NCBI GenBank assembly: GCA_001692895.1
Contig: KV748247.1
Location: 124,001 to 188,000, forward strand
Direction: 5' to 3'
Source of the DNA: Cenococcum geophilum 1.58
Lineage: Eukaryota > Ascomycota > Dothideomycetes > Gloniales > Gloniaceae
Length of the DNA: 64,000 bases
Position numbers and translations under genes: made by a program. The notes under the pieces are model-generated. The model was not told where the DNA came from, made no database searches, and saw only the letters and a program-made list of their open reading frames with translations. Positions 36,129-47,375 of this stretch are shown in pieces. How positions within the stretch are numbered: the stretch's first letter is position 1; each line of letters begins with the position of its first letter.

Positions 36129-36309
36129 TGTCGGAATACTTTAATAACGTGCAGAATATATATATCATAATGATATATACTATACGGTGTTGTTAATGGA
36201 TTTTTGAGGTTCTATTCTACAATGCAGTGTTAATATTACATATACGTGTCTCGCGTAGATTATATATCCTACGCACGTAACACGTGAAACGAATATATAT
36301 ATACCGACA
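36129..36309 (-). repeat. 5' LTR of copia element (181 bp)
   Basis: Full-length partner of 30326-30506. It carries more C-to-T changes than the other copy (for example catatatcacaatgatatgt becomes tatatatcataatgatatat), so both copies were mutated after insertion. Followed by duplication GTAAC at 36310-36314. Confidence 0.95.
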
Positions 36310-36314
36310 GTAAC

Positions 36315-36615
36315 TAAGGTTATATAACGTACTATGTATTAAATAAGAGGAATAGGAGGAACTTACATACCTTATATATGAGACGTACATTATATATAAG
36401 AAGGATTTTATAGGAGTACGGTTGTGTATTTAAGGACCCTTAGTCCCTACCTAGATAGTTCCTTCCTTATAGTAATTCTTAGAATATAATTAGAGTTAAT
36501 CTATTAGGTAACTACTCTACTAGTTATTATTACGTTATTAACTTTAATTTGTATTACCTATATACCTAGCCTAATAATAAGCCTATTATAGTACCTGCTA
36601 TAAGGTTCCGTTATA
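36315..36615 (+). repeat. 5' LTR of chromovirus B, right part
   Basis: Continues the LTR interrupted at 30325 and matches 6104-6405 of copy A, ending CCGTTATA (CCGTTACA in A). Confidence 0.87.
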
Positions 36616-38433
36616 TAATTACTACCTAGTTATAGTATTAAATATAGAAAGTTAAATAACATGCTACTAAAAGCAGCCACTATAACGCCATTAACGGCGG
36701 TAACTACTTTAAGATTAGGAGGCGACACTAGTATAGCGGATAATAACTTATAGCAACCTATAACAATTAGATAATTATAAAAGATAGTTAACTAATTAAC
36801 GGAAAATAATATAATACTAGAAAATAGGATTAACGGGATAGAAGCGGTAAAGATTAAGTTACTATTAATTAAGAGATTCTTAGAAAAAAGATTAAAGCTT
36901 AAAGGATTTCTTATATAAATGCACTTTAAAGTTATATAAGAAGGGGTAAAGCTACTAATACCTATAGATCGAATAGCATATGCGGGACTATTCTTATTAA
37001 AAAGGGCACTTAAGTAGTTTAAGCCTTACCTTACGGAAATATAAGTAAATAGAATAACAACCACTAATTAGGAGGTATAATTTATATTCTTAAGCTAGGA
37101 AGGATTTATAGAGCAACTTATATAAATATTTAGAAACCTAGAGGCGGTAATTATAGTGAAAAGAAAACTCTAAGACATTATATAATAAACCTTAGTAATT
37201 AAGTATATAATATAGTTCCAGACGTTAGCTATATAAGTTAAGTAGAATAATAAGGCGCTTATAGTATAGTATAAGTAAGAACTTAAGGCTAAAGTCTAGG
37301 ACGCGATTATCCTAATAGAAGATGCGGATACCCTAAGGGAGTTAATAAATTAAGCGATTAAGATTAATAATTAGATCTACTAAAGGGAATAGGCTAAAAA
37401 AGGTTAAGATAGAGTTCTATAGTTATATAAGATATAAAGTACGCAACGACTAAAGCTAAATTAAAAACTATAGTATAGCGTAGAGTTAATAGACCTAAGC
37501 AGTACTAAAGAAGCCTATAAGAAATAGAGTAAAAAACTATAAAAACCTAGAGGTTAAGGATTTAGTAATTATAGGACTAAGGAGTAAAGGCTAAACCAGG
37601 GATCTTAGTAGTAGAAGATATTTAGGCGGACTTTATAGTAAAGTTAGTGGTTTAAAGATAGAGCTTATATAAATTATAGGAAATAAGGTTCCTTCGCGAG
37701 GGATTATAAAGATAGTTAGAGTTACTATATAATAAAGGGAACTAGACTAGTAGAAGGCATACCTATATAAAGGGATAATAGTATACTGCGAGGAATAAAA
37801 AAGTATTTAATTAGAAGTTTCGCGTTTTGTTATAATAACGCATACTAAATTTATAAGGACGCTAAATATAGCGTAAGCTATTAGCTATAAGAGCTAAAAT
37901 TATTAAAGTTTAGAGGAACTAATAAACTAGTTTATAAATCGGATATTAAGGATAATAAATTTAACGTAGGCGAAATATTCCGTAATAATAAGGTAATAAA
38001 GGCAGCTTACTAAAAGCGTGTAAAACTTAGAGAAGCTATATTAGAAGTAAAGACTAAGACCGCTATAAAGTAAGGTTTAGTAGCGGGAATTATAACACCG
38101 TTAAATACGGCATCTATTACTTTATAAGATAAAAGGAAAAATATCTTATAGAGATTAAGCAAGCAGATAACTGCTAGTGCTAATTTATTGCTTAATAAAG
38201 GCAAAAGGCCAAAGGCTTAAAATTCTTAAGATAAGATAAAAGACGACTAAGATTTTTAAGATAAGATAAGGTATACCTAAGGACCTATAACAGATAGAAA
38301 CCGATAGAGTAGGGTAATAGCTTGATTTAAAGATATATAAATAAGCTTAGGATAGAGTTTCCTATAGATATAAGATTCTTAAAAAGAAATAAGTAAGATT
38401 TAAAACTCTTAAGATAAGATAAAAACACTAGAG
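36616..38433 (+). pseudogene. gag: gag region of chromovirus B, part 1
   Basis: Starts just after the 5' LTR. From about 37773 it matches bases 21 onward of copy A; the first 1.1 kb shows what copy A lacks in this window. It is coding-like but heavily stopped: KAATITPLTAVTTLRLGG near 36680 and an EEYA..A-rich part. No zinc knuckle was recognised. It is interrupted at 38433 by LINE 2. The minus-strand open piece at 38010-38204 is a shadow. Confidence 0.7.
38420..38433. repeat. 14-bp target-site duplication of LINE 2, left copy
   Basis: taaaaacactagag occurs here and at 40383-40396. Copy A has the single unoccupied version (agaacactaagtaagcc region, about 646-662). Confidence 0.93.
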
Positions 38434-40382
38434 TTTTTTTTTTATATCCATTGTATTGTACTACGTACAATACTACGCATATAGCCTCTGGGCTATAGCG
38501 CTATAGTTCTATATACATAAATCCTTTCTAGGCAGCTTAATATATACTAGTAGCTATATCCTAGTAGTTTATAAACCTTTAGACTAGAGGTTTACCGCTC
38601 CCTAGTAAAATACTAGGTTACGACAACTATTAGGTAGTATTAAAACAGTAGAAAAATGGTAAAAGAAACGGTAAACAAATCCTAACGCCTACCCCTATAT
38701 ATTTTATAGTTTATTTCTATCCTTTTACTTACTACTATCTATTTACTAGAAGTTTAGTAGGAGTTACCTCCTTCTAAAGCTTCTACTTCCATTAACCACT
38801 CTCTAGTAGCTATTTTTGTCTTACTTAGAAATAGGAAAAGCGCCCTTCTTCCTTTCTCTATATAAAAGAGCTTCTCTAGGGAGAGAGAAGAGCTTAGTTG
38901 TCTTTGCATTTCTTTTCTCTCTTCCCTATATAGTTTGCATTCTAGTAATAGGTGCTTAGGAGTCTATATAGCTCTACAGCCCTTAAAGTATCTACCTTCT
39001 TTATCCTTCTCTATTGTCTTAGAGAAGGATTTAAAGAAGCCTTTTTCTAGTTTTAGTTGATAGAAAGCTAATTATAACTTTTTAGGATATTTATCCTTAG
39101 GGGCTTTAAGAGATAAGGAGTAGTTTTCTCTAAAGATCCTAGTATAGTATTTTCCTTTATTTTTTTTCTGTTACTAGCTGCTTTTCCACTATCCTAGTAT
39201 TTTTTTCTCTTGCTACTCTCCCTATATAGGCTAGTAATGTATAAGAAGATTGTATTTTTCTTCTAGAGAGGCCCTTTTTAGCTAGCTTATCTACTATTTC
39301 GTTTCCGTAGATTTCTAGGTAGCTAGAAACCCAATAAAAGTTAATAAAGATATTCTTACTAGCTAGATAAGAGCAGCTTTGCATAATTTTAAAGACTAGT
39401 TCTTATCCCCCTATAAGAGAATTAAGCTATAATCTTTTAGTAGCTGCTTGGCTATCTATAAAGATATAAACTTGTTTCTCTTCTAGTCTTTATTATTTTA
39501 GATATTCTAGGGCCCTATGAACTGCATAAAGTTCTACGTCCATAATTTCCATATAAGGCCCTAGATTCCAATTTATTGCGTATTTAATCCTATTTCTCTC
39601 CCCTATTTTATATACGGCCGCTATACTTAATTTACTATCTTTAGAGCCGTCTATATAGTATATATCTACTAGGTCCCATTCTAGGGATTCTTATAGATTT
39701 TCTACTAGTCTTAAATGTTCTTGTATAGCTTCTTCTTTACTACCCCTAGAGATAGAAAAGAATGCAGAAATAGGGGGAGACTACGGTTTTTGCCAATCTA
39801 GAGAGATTCTCTCTATTTTCCAATTTTGAATTAGTTGCTGGACTCTAGAAGCTAGAGATAGTAGTTAAGTTTTTGGCTATAGAAGGTATCTTATAGTAGA
39901 GTTTCTAAGGCTAGGACTAGAACTAGAACTAGTTACTAGTTCCTCCCTATCCTTATTAATCTCTTTTATATAGGCCTTCTTAATTACGTGGTTTTCTTTA
40001 AATTTTAGGATTCTTAATGCATAGCTATTGCAAAGCTTTTTTAATCTAATTCTAGGAGAAGGGATAGAGGCCTTAATTTCTATAGCTTGCGTAGGAGATC
40101 CTCTAAACGCTCCTAAAACTAGTTTTAGGGCCTTATTTTGTAGAGATTAGTACCTAGCTAGTAGGTAGTCTCTAGATTTGCTTTTCCACCAGCATTGTAT
40201 TCTATAGTCTACTATAGTAGTAACCCAAGCTATATAGAGCTGTTGTAGAGCTTGTAGAGATAGACCTCTTTATATATTGCCTAGTCTTCTAATTAAATAG
40301 AAGGCTGTTTTCGCTTTAGAGATTTTTATTTCTACGTATTGTTTAAAAGTAAGCTTAGAGTCTAGAAATACCCCTAGCCACC
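38434..40382 (-). mobile_element. LINE copy 2 (Tad1-like), 5'-truncated, 1,949 bp
   Basis: Minus-strand LINE with a T run at its left end (poly-A tail). It stops at its 5' side within the LGVFLD segment that follows the reverse transcriptase. Same family as LINE 1 and LINE 3. The 14-bp duplication and poly-A tail show target-primed reverse transcription. Confidence 0.95.
39150..40382 (-). pseudogene. LINE 2 ORF2: post-RT region and RNase H
   Basis: On the minus strand it begins at W-L-G-V-F-L-D-S-K-L-T-F and runs through the GLSLQALQQLYIAWVTT segment, NKALKLVLGAFRGSPTQAIEI and RNase H. The 75-codon open piece at 39157-39384 is the RNase H end: SCSYLASKNIFINFYWVSS, YGNEIVDKLAKKGL, then a basic tail. 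Fewer stops than LINE 3 over the same region. Confidence 0.9.
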
Positions 40383-40396
40383 TAAAAACACTAGAG

Positions 40397-41056
40397 TCTA
40401 GTTAGACTAAGGTAAGAGTAAAGCTTAAAACAGAAGTAAGCTTAAAATTAAAAATCCTATAGAACTAAGACTTTAAGATATAAATAAGAACTATTAACAA
40501 GATTAAGAAGTAGGAAGACTTTAAGGATCTACTTATAAGATATAAAAGAAAAGAAACTATAGAAGAATTTAGAGTAAGAATTACCTTATAGCAAGATTAG
40601 AAACTAGATAAAAGATCTAGTACACTAGGTTATATAAGGGATAGAGCACCTATATAAAGAATTACTAATAGGCCTAGGATAGGCATACTAAGAGCTAAGT
40701 AGCTTATTAAACCAGAATAAGAAGAGGATCTAGGGATTCTAATTAGGTTTAAGGAACAATACATAAAAGGCTATTACAACGCAGTAATAAGAAGATACTT
40801 CCTTATAGATAAGCTATATACACTTAAAGGGTTATACTAAAAGTGGTATAGATAGCGACATAACGATAAGTAGGAAGATTTCTATATATAGTTAGATAAA
40901 AAAGTTATCTAAGACTACCTAATTATAAAAAAGGCCATAAGTTATATTAAAGGAGCCTTAATTATAATATTAAAGGATCTAAAGGAGTAATTAGAGGACT
41001 AGAGAAGCAAAAGGCAAATCTTAGTACCTATAAATAAAGTCGTAACGCTTAAATTA
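40397..41056 (+). pseudogene. gag: gag region of chromovirus B, part 2
   Basis: Matches about 660-1457 of copy A, including the segment that is open at 1022-1225 in A and carries extra stops here. Interrupted at 41056 by the 18.9-kb TIR element, after which the last 89 bases appear at 59934-60022. Confidence 0.8.
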
Positions 41057-41149
41057 ACGTACTTAATAAGCGAGTCGGCTATGCAAGCGAGTCGGCCACC
41101 TCAAATCTCACCAAAATCGCACTTTAATATCTCGACAACCACTAAATAA
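41057..41149 (+). repeat. left terminal inverted repeat of the 18.9-kb element
   Basis: Contains two copies of aagcgagtcgg (41068-41078 and 41085-41095), then gccacctcaaa, aatcgcac and caaccactaaataa. The right TIR repeats each of these blocks inverted. Tandem 11-bp words in a TIR are candidate binding sites for the transposition protein. Confidence 0.9.
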
Positions 41150-41372
41150 TAATTAATGCAAATTTAATAGCGGCCTATTAATATAATAACTAACTTATAT
41201 AGGAAGTATTAGAAACCTTATATAAGCGGAAGTAGGTTAAATACAAAAGTAGGGGCGAAATTTCCCCCACTTTTATATTTAACCTACTTCCGCTTATATA
41301 AGGTTTCTAATACTTCCTATATAAGTTAGTTATTATATTAATAGGCCGCTATTAAATTTGCATTAATTATTA
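41147..41372. repeat. 226-bp near-perfect palindrome
   Basis: Arms of about 105 bp pair around a loop of roughly 8 bases centred near 41259. Pairing starts taataattaatgc and ends gcattaattatta. I saw only a few mismatches, most of the C/A type expected from RIP. The outer TA on both sides could be a target duplication, which would make it a fold-back MITE. The right TIR of the host element lacks it at the matching place. No coding capacity. Confidence 0.92.
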
Positions 41373-41589
41373 ACCCAAGGTATAAGTGGTCTATATTTTT
41401 AGGTTTTAGAATTTAAACCCCGCCAAGCTAGCTTCTAATTAGTTAGAAAGTAGACTTCTAATTAGTTAGAAAAAAAAGCGCGCGCGGTAAGTTACGGCAG
41501 AATTTACGTAATAAACATTAAAATATTATAAACATCAAAATATCTTAGCACGTTCCTTTTTATTAACCTCTATTAATACCACTATATAT
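41373..41589. other. spacer between palindrome and helicase gene
   Basis: Holds a short direct repeat (cttctaattagttagaaa at about 41430 and 41455) and a GC-rich word gcgcgcgcgg at about 41480. No coding sequence seen. It may contain the promoter of the downstream gene. Confidence 0.5.
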
Positions 41590-42092
41590 ACAGTAAACAT
41601 AGCAGATCTTACTGTAATTAAGTGCAGCAAGTGCTATATCCATAAGCCCCACCTTAACTTTATTAAAGACGGCCCTTTAAAGAAGCTTTTAAAGCTATAT
41701 TAGTTATATCGGTCAAAGGCGCGTCTTCCCTATATACTACTTCTACTTTTACTTACTTTTCTAGATCTCCAAATATAATTTAAATAAGCGGAGAGCTCTT
41801 ATAGAGCTAGGTTCTACTACTAAAAATTATCCTATAAGGCGCTAGCGAACTACTTCACCTAAAAATAATACTAAGAACGCCTTTCTGCCTCGCGGCCAGA
41901 ATAGCCAAAATACCCCTAAAATGGCTTAACGGCGGAAGACAATTAGGGCAATATAATAGGAATACCGCGTTCTTAATTAACAGGGTAAAGCTCACTCGCC
42001 TACTCCTCCGCTATATACCATAGATAAAGCTCTATATAGTAGAAGAGGCACTCCAAATAGCCTAAATACGTCCTTACTGGAACTAGCTGCTA

Positions 42093-42221
42093 TACCTACT
42101 CTACCGCCAATACCTACCCTATCGCTAATACCTACCCTACCATTAATATTACCTTCCTTATAGCAAGCTCCCTCACGGCAAGCTCTCTTATGGTAAGCTC
42201 CCTTATAGTAAGCTCCAGCTA
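42093..42221 (+). repeat. 18-bp and 15-bp tandem repeats in the helicase gene
   Basis: Three units of tacctaccctaccgctaa type (42093-42146), then four units of ggcaagctcccttat type (about 42162-42221). They encode a low-complexity Pro/Leu/Ala stretch between the Cys-rich start and the DUF6570-like part. The open piece on the opposite strand is a product of the repeat. Confidence 0.8.
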
Positions 42222-43777
42222 CAGCCACACCACTACTTATTTTAGCTGTTAATTAGGAGCGAATTAAGAAGTTTAAGAGTATATTACAGGCTAAACGTAT
42301 AGAGCCGTGCAGTTATTATAAGGAGTAGTGGTTCTAAATAGGCCTAGCTACGGAGGGTAACAATATAGGTATATATAAAGCCTGCATTAAGGACGCCGAT
42401 AGCCTTAAGGATTTAACCCTTTCTCCCCTATTTAGTAATAGCAACAGGCTTAATCCGGGGCCTATTTCTGGCTTCCTACCTATACTTACCGCGGTAGAGG
42501 AGCTTCTAATTGCGCGCGTATACATTTATCTACAAGTCATGCGTATACGCAGCCAGTAATATTACTATACTAGCCACGTCTACTACTTTAGCTAGAACAC
42601 ACTAAAGACCTAAAGGTAGCTGCCACAGCTACCTACTAAACTTAATATACTAGTCGTAAGGCCTATAGTAGTAAAGGGTAGCAAATACCTAAGTTGGCGG
42701 TTCACCAAGCAGTATACCGTAAGGCGCTCTACTATAGCATAGTGGCTTTGCTTTCTAAAGGTCAATTATCCTAATTATCGCAATATTAAAATATATAGCA
42801 CCCAGCTTACTAGCTTACCTAAAAATAGCTCTATATTAGATTAGCTACCTTATATTAATAAGTTAAAGTCTAATTCTAGTGGCCCGATAGCTTACCCTAC
42901 TACTCCTATGCAACGTCCTACTATTAATCCTCTACCTACTGAGCTTGCCAGTAATATACTAGATAGCGAATTTAATAACGATATACTAGATACTTTAGTT
43001 CCTAATCTAATGCCTAACCTTAATAAATTAGAGCTTTTAGGTCGTAAGGTTTAATACTAATAAGACCTATAAGCGGGCCTAAAGGTTCCTACTATATAAT
43101 AGACACCTCTCTCTAAGTAATCAGCTAGTTTTATTATGCGTAGCGTCTTTCCTACTCTATTTCCTTATAGTAAAGCCAATTTTAATATGCCATAAGGCCG
43201 TATAGTTACCCTAGCTACGTACGCCAAGCATATACTTAAGTATTAGGACTGTCAGTTTAGCCGCCACCCCTTATTTCGCTACTATGTGTTTAATCGGATT
43301 ATAAGAGAGCAAGCCCTTAACGCCACCCACTTCCTCTATAGCCGATTAGATAAGAATAGTCTATCTTTAAATAAGCTTAGTAATCTTATAAATGGCAATA
43401 GGGGTGGCCAGTTGCTAAATAAGATTATACGGCATATACGGAACCTTAAGGGCACTAGACCTTACTAGAGGCAGAAGAGAAATAAGCTTACGGCTTATAC
43501 TAAGAATATTAAAAGCGGGTCTCTATTCTTTACACTTAGCGCTACTAATCTACATTAGTATAATCTACACTCTTATATACCTCTATTTAACAAATATAAG
43601 GCTATTAATAAGGCTTAGCGCTACCAGATTGCTTCTTAGAATCTTAACAATAATCCGCATATTGCTGCTTACTGGCTATATCGCCGCTTCAATCTATTTA
43701 GGAAGCACGTGCTTATAGGCCTATTTAATAGCACTAACTTTTAGTCCTAATATAAGTGGTAGGTATAAGGTAGCGGC

Positions 43778-43786
43778 TATATATAT
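43778..43786 (+). other. mutated HUH motif of the Rep domain
   Basis: tat-ata-tat codes Tyr-Ile-Tyr inside G-S-G-Y-I-Y-S-F-L. Fungal Helitron Reps have two metal-binding His here (G-S-P-H-V-H-G-F-L). Both His-to-Tyr changes are C-to-T, as RIP makes. Confidence 0.8.
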
Positions 43787-46560
43787 AGCTTCTTATAGAG
43801 TTTAACAGCCCTAAAGCTAGATCCGTTAGCTATTAAATTAAGGGCGGCTTTTACTAAGTACTAGGCTACTTTTATATCCGCAATTAATCCTAATTAATCT
43901 AGGCCTCCCGATCTCCGATATCCTTCTACTCTCAGCTATAAAGAACAGCTTAATACTAGTAAGCTTCTTACTGCCTACCTTAATCGATTTTAACGGCACC
44001 GCAATTACACCAAATCTTACTACTTAAGATTAAAGAAAGGCTCCACTAAAGCAAAGGAGTGCCATTTCTATTTTCCACAGTCTCTCTATAATAAGGCCGC
44101 TGTATTAAAGGATTAAAATCCATATTACTAGATATTCTATCCACAGCGTAATAATAAGCTTTTTAATAGTTATAATACAGCTATAATATTAGCGTGGATA
44201 GCAAATATTAATACGTTACCCGCTATAAGTGTATTAGTAATAGTTAACTATATAGGCAAGTATTGCAGTAAAAAAGAGAAGAAGTCAACTTCCTACTAGG
44301 AGTTACTCTAATTAATACAGCCGCACACTAATAGCCTTTATGCCTTTAGTTCGGTCGTGGCCAGGTTTATAAATAAGCTTATTACTAAACGCGATTAGTT
44401 AGCGCAGGAGGTATACTATTTACTTCTTAATATTCCCTTTTACAAAGGCTTTAGGAATATAGTAACTTTAAACTACTGCTAGGAGAATAATTAAAGCGCT
44501 ACGTATAAGCTTAATAATAGGCAACTAAGAGGGTGCGAACTGTCTGACTATAAGAAATATAAGCGCCGCCCAGATAAAATAGAGGACGTTACTTTCCTTA
44601 ATTTTCTACTCTATTTCAATTACTTTACTTATAGGCGTCGGCTAAGAGCAAGGCCTTAAGTTATATTATACTTTCTGTAATATAACGGCGATTATTCCCA
44701 TCCGTAGTATCCTAAGTTCTACTATATAAAGCTTATTCTTCATTACCCGTAAAGGGAGTATAAGGAAGTAGCTACTTATACCAATAAATTCGGGGCCCCT
44801 AATTATATGGCTTCCTATTAGGCTTACATTAACTCTTATTAGCATCCGCTTAACTACCTCTATAATCAGAAACTAGAGGAAGGTTATAAAACTGCTAATA
44901 ATATTAATAAGTTTGAGGGCGATTTCACAGACAACTTGGAGCTATACTAGTCCTTTAAGGCCCTATATGCCCGCGTTTAAAATACTAACAGAGTTAAAAT
45001 TAAGGATCCTAACAGGCTTAGTAATAGGGAGCTTAATTATAACTACGACTAGAGTACGTATTGGGGTACGTACCCGCAGCTTAATAAGAGGACTTATTAG
45101 TAGAAAGCATGGCTATAGTCTCTACCGTAGAGCCGCCTATCCCAAATAGCAACTCTATCCTCCTTATAACTAGGTCAGCGTCATATCTATAATATTATAA
45201 TTAATCACTACAGGCAGATCCAAGCGGGCCTTAGCCCCCCCCTACTACGGATTAATATTAATAGAGAGGCAGGAACCGGTAAATTATATCTTATTACTAT
45301 TCTTTCTACTACGCTCTATAATATAGTAAGGGCTAATAGTAAGCCATTGCTATTAGCTTGAGCTGCCCCTACTAGGGTAGCTGCCTTTAGTATTAACAGC
45401 AGAACTATATATAATCTATTAAGGTTGCTAGTAAATCGTCCGTTTAAGAAATTGCCTACTACTAGTCTTACGCCTCTATAACAAGCTTTTAAGGATATTT
45501 ACTATCTTATCCTTAACAAAAAATCTATAATCGGGCAAGTATATCTAGCCTAGATTAATCACCGCCTCCGTTAGATTTACCCTACGCGTAACGATAACTA
45601 CTTTAGAGGCTTAAATATCTTGCTAGTAGGCGATTTCTATTAGCTTCCCCCTATAGGTCAGGCGGCCTTATATAGCAATCTACCCGCTAAGCCGTTAGAG
45701 CTCGCTAGCTATAGAAAGGGAGCCTATAAGGCAATTAACCGAACAGCTGTCCTAGATTAAGTTATACAGTAGGGCGGTAATAACGCTAAGAGCTCTATAT
45801 TTAGGACCGCCCTTACGGAGCTATATAGTAATTCTATAAGTAATTCGACCTAGAAGCTTCTTTTAACTAGGTATAAGTAGGGCCTATCCACCAATAAGGT
45901 TGCGGGCTTTAATAACGCAATTTAGCTATATAGCATACGCGCTGCTATAGGTAAGTATAATACCATTCGGCTTCGCAACCTTTTACAGCTAGTAGTGGCT
46001 ATTAAGTTAGTTAACACTAGTGTAGGTATACGGAAAGTTACTCCTAATTAGTGCGATACTATAGAGAATCTAGCCCTATATATTGGCGCGAAAGTAATAC
46101 TAATATAGAATATCTGGGTTAAACTAGGCTTAGTAAACGGTACTACTAGTATAGTTAAAGATATTGTATAGAAGGGACACGCGGATATTAAAAAGGATTA
46201 GCCTTAATTACTACTAATTATAGTAAATAGGTATAACGGACCTACCCTATTTACTTAGTAGGATAGTAAGAAAGTCGTCCCTATATTTTCTATACTTTGT
46301 AAATAGGAGGGTATAAAAGGCTCTTACTTACGGCATTAATTTCTAATTACTCTAGCTTTTGCTCTTACCGTATATAAAAGCTAGGGCCTAATACTTAACC
46401 AAGTAGTTCTAGATATTAAGGAAAAGGATAAGACAGCCGGGCTAACCTATATAGCAATCTTACGAGTTAAGAAGCTTTTAGGGCTTATATTTAAATATAG
46501 GTTTAATATAGAATAATTTTAGTCATCTATAAGTAAGACTAAAGAGGTATAATAAGAAGA

Positions 46561-47104
46561 TTTTGTATAGAAGTAGCAGTAACTACTTATAAACAACTTT
46601 TCCTAATTAGGAAATTATATACTGGCTTAGAGGTAAGCGGAGAATATAGCATTCGTCTTGGTTTCCTAACTTTTAAATAGCTTAACCGCGAAATCCAATT
46701 TTCTAAATTTTAACCCCCCTATCCGTTCTACCTTCTTACCGCTTCTAGAGCTATTAGATATATATATAATAGTATATAAGGAGAATTGGCAGTATTGCTA
46801 GATCAATATTGCTACTATCTATAGCGTTAATTAATTTTTGGAATTTTTGGAATTTTTTTAAAGGGCGGAAATGTTGCTTATATAAGGAGTTACGTGACCT
46901 CCGAGAATATATGCTACTTAGGACCGTATATTAGCAGCCACAACTTCTCTACACTATAGTTAAGATTTTATATATACCGCACCTAGAGCTACTTAAAATA
47001 AATATTACCTATAGATCTGCCAATTTATAAATTAAAAATTAGACGTGGTCAGAGCTATTAGTAGGGGTTATTAATCGCGCTCCCTATAATAAAATTCGAC
47101 TAAT
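46561..47104. other. region between helicase gene and LTR element
   Basis: No recognised domain. It contains cctaattagg, a tandem ggaatttttggaattttt at about 46838-46862, and AT-rich flanks. Its last part joins, after removal of the LTR element, to 57951 onward, where a gag-like frame is visible. Confidence 0.4.
47100..47104. repeat. 5-bp target-site duplication of the LTR element, left copy (CTAAT)
   Basis: CTAAT precedes the left LTR and follows the right LTR at 57946-57950. Confidence 0.9.
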
Positions 47105-47316
47105 TGTTAGGTGAAACCTGAGCAGATAGTTATATAGCTGCGAGGTACAGGCGACCCGCAGGCGACTCGCCTGTGAGGCACGTGCTCTGCACGTGCCTAT
47201 GGAAACCCCTTACCTCGCACCTTAGACTCCTCCTTCTCCCTTAAGGATTTGTCTCTGTCTATATAATATACCCATTGTTCTATTATTAGACTCCCTATTT
47301 ACATCCTTACCTTATA
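47105..47316 (+). repeat. left LTR of the LARD-like element (212 bp)
   Basis: Equal in length to 57734-57945 and nearly identical by eye. Contains the inverted word gaggcacgtgctctgcacgtgcct. The bases directly inside, ttcgaatcc (47317-47325), are in the place of a primer-binding site and resemble a tRNA T-arm rather than a tRNA 3' end. Confidence 0.94.
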
Positions 47317-47375
47317 TTCGAATCCTTACTAATCCCTTTAGGAGGATAGCTAGTTTAATTTTCCTACGATCTACA

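Larger units (their letters stand above)
30326..36309 (-). mobile_element. Ty1/copia retrotransposon, complete with both LTRs
   Basis: 5,984-bp element on the minus strand with 181-bp LTRs starting TGTCGG and ending CCGACA. The target duplication GTAAC is at 30321-30325 and 36310-36314. Copy A shows the unoccupied site. Minus-strand order is gag, protease, integrase, RT, RNase H, the copia arrangement (integrase before RT). It keeps the longest transposon-derived open pieces in the window (up to 122 codons), so RIP is milder than in A, D and F. Confidence 0.96.
41590..46560 (+). pseudogene. Helitron-type replicase/helicase (Rep plus PIF1 helicase)
   Basis: A roughly 5-kb coding remnant with the fungal Helitron domain order. 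A Cys-rich start (CSKCYIHKPHLNF) lies near 41620. A DUF6570-like region (PISGFLPILTAVEELLIARVYIYLQVMRIRSQ) lies at about 42440-42860. A Helitron_like_N/Rep region at about 43230-44300 includes SLFFTLSATNLH, NNPHIAAYWLYRRFNLFRKHVLIG, an HUH motif at 43778-43786 and NYIGKYCSKKEKK. The PIF1/RecD-like helicase at about 45230-46560 has Walker A AGTGK at 45269-45283 and GLNILLVGDFYXLPPIG. The HUH histidines read Y-I-Y, as RIP predicts. Rep nicks and joins DNA in rolling-circle transposition; this copy is inactive. Confidence 0.88.

Noticed and set aside
36616..38433. Separate tandem copy of chromovirus with its own LTR
   Set aside because: Once the LTR is taken as 424 bp, 30204-30325 plus 36315-36615 form one LTR split by copia; no second copy is needed.
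47317..47335. tRNA gene
   Set aside because: Only a T-arm-like word is present; no acceptor stem or anticodon arm can be built.
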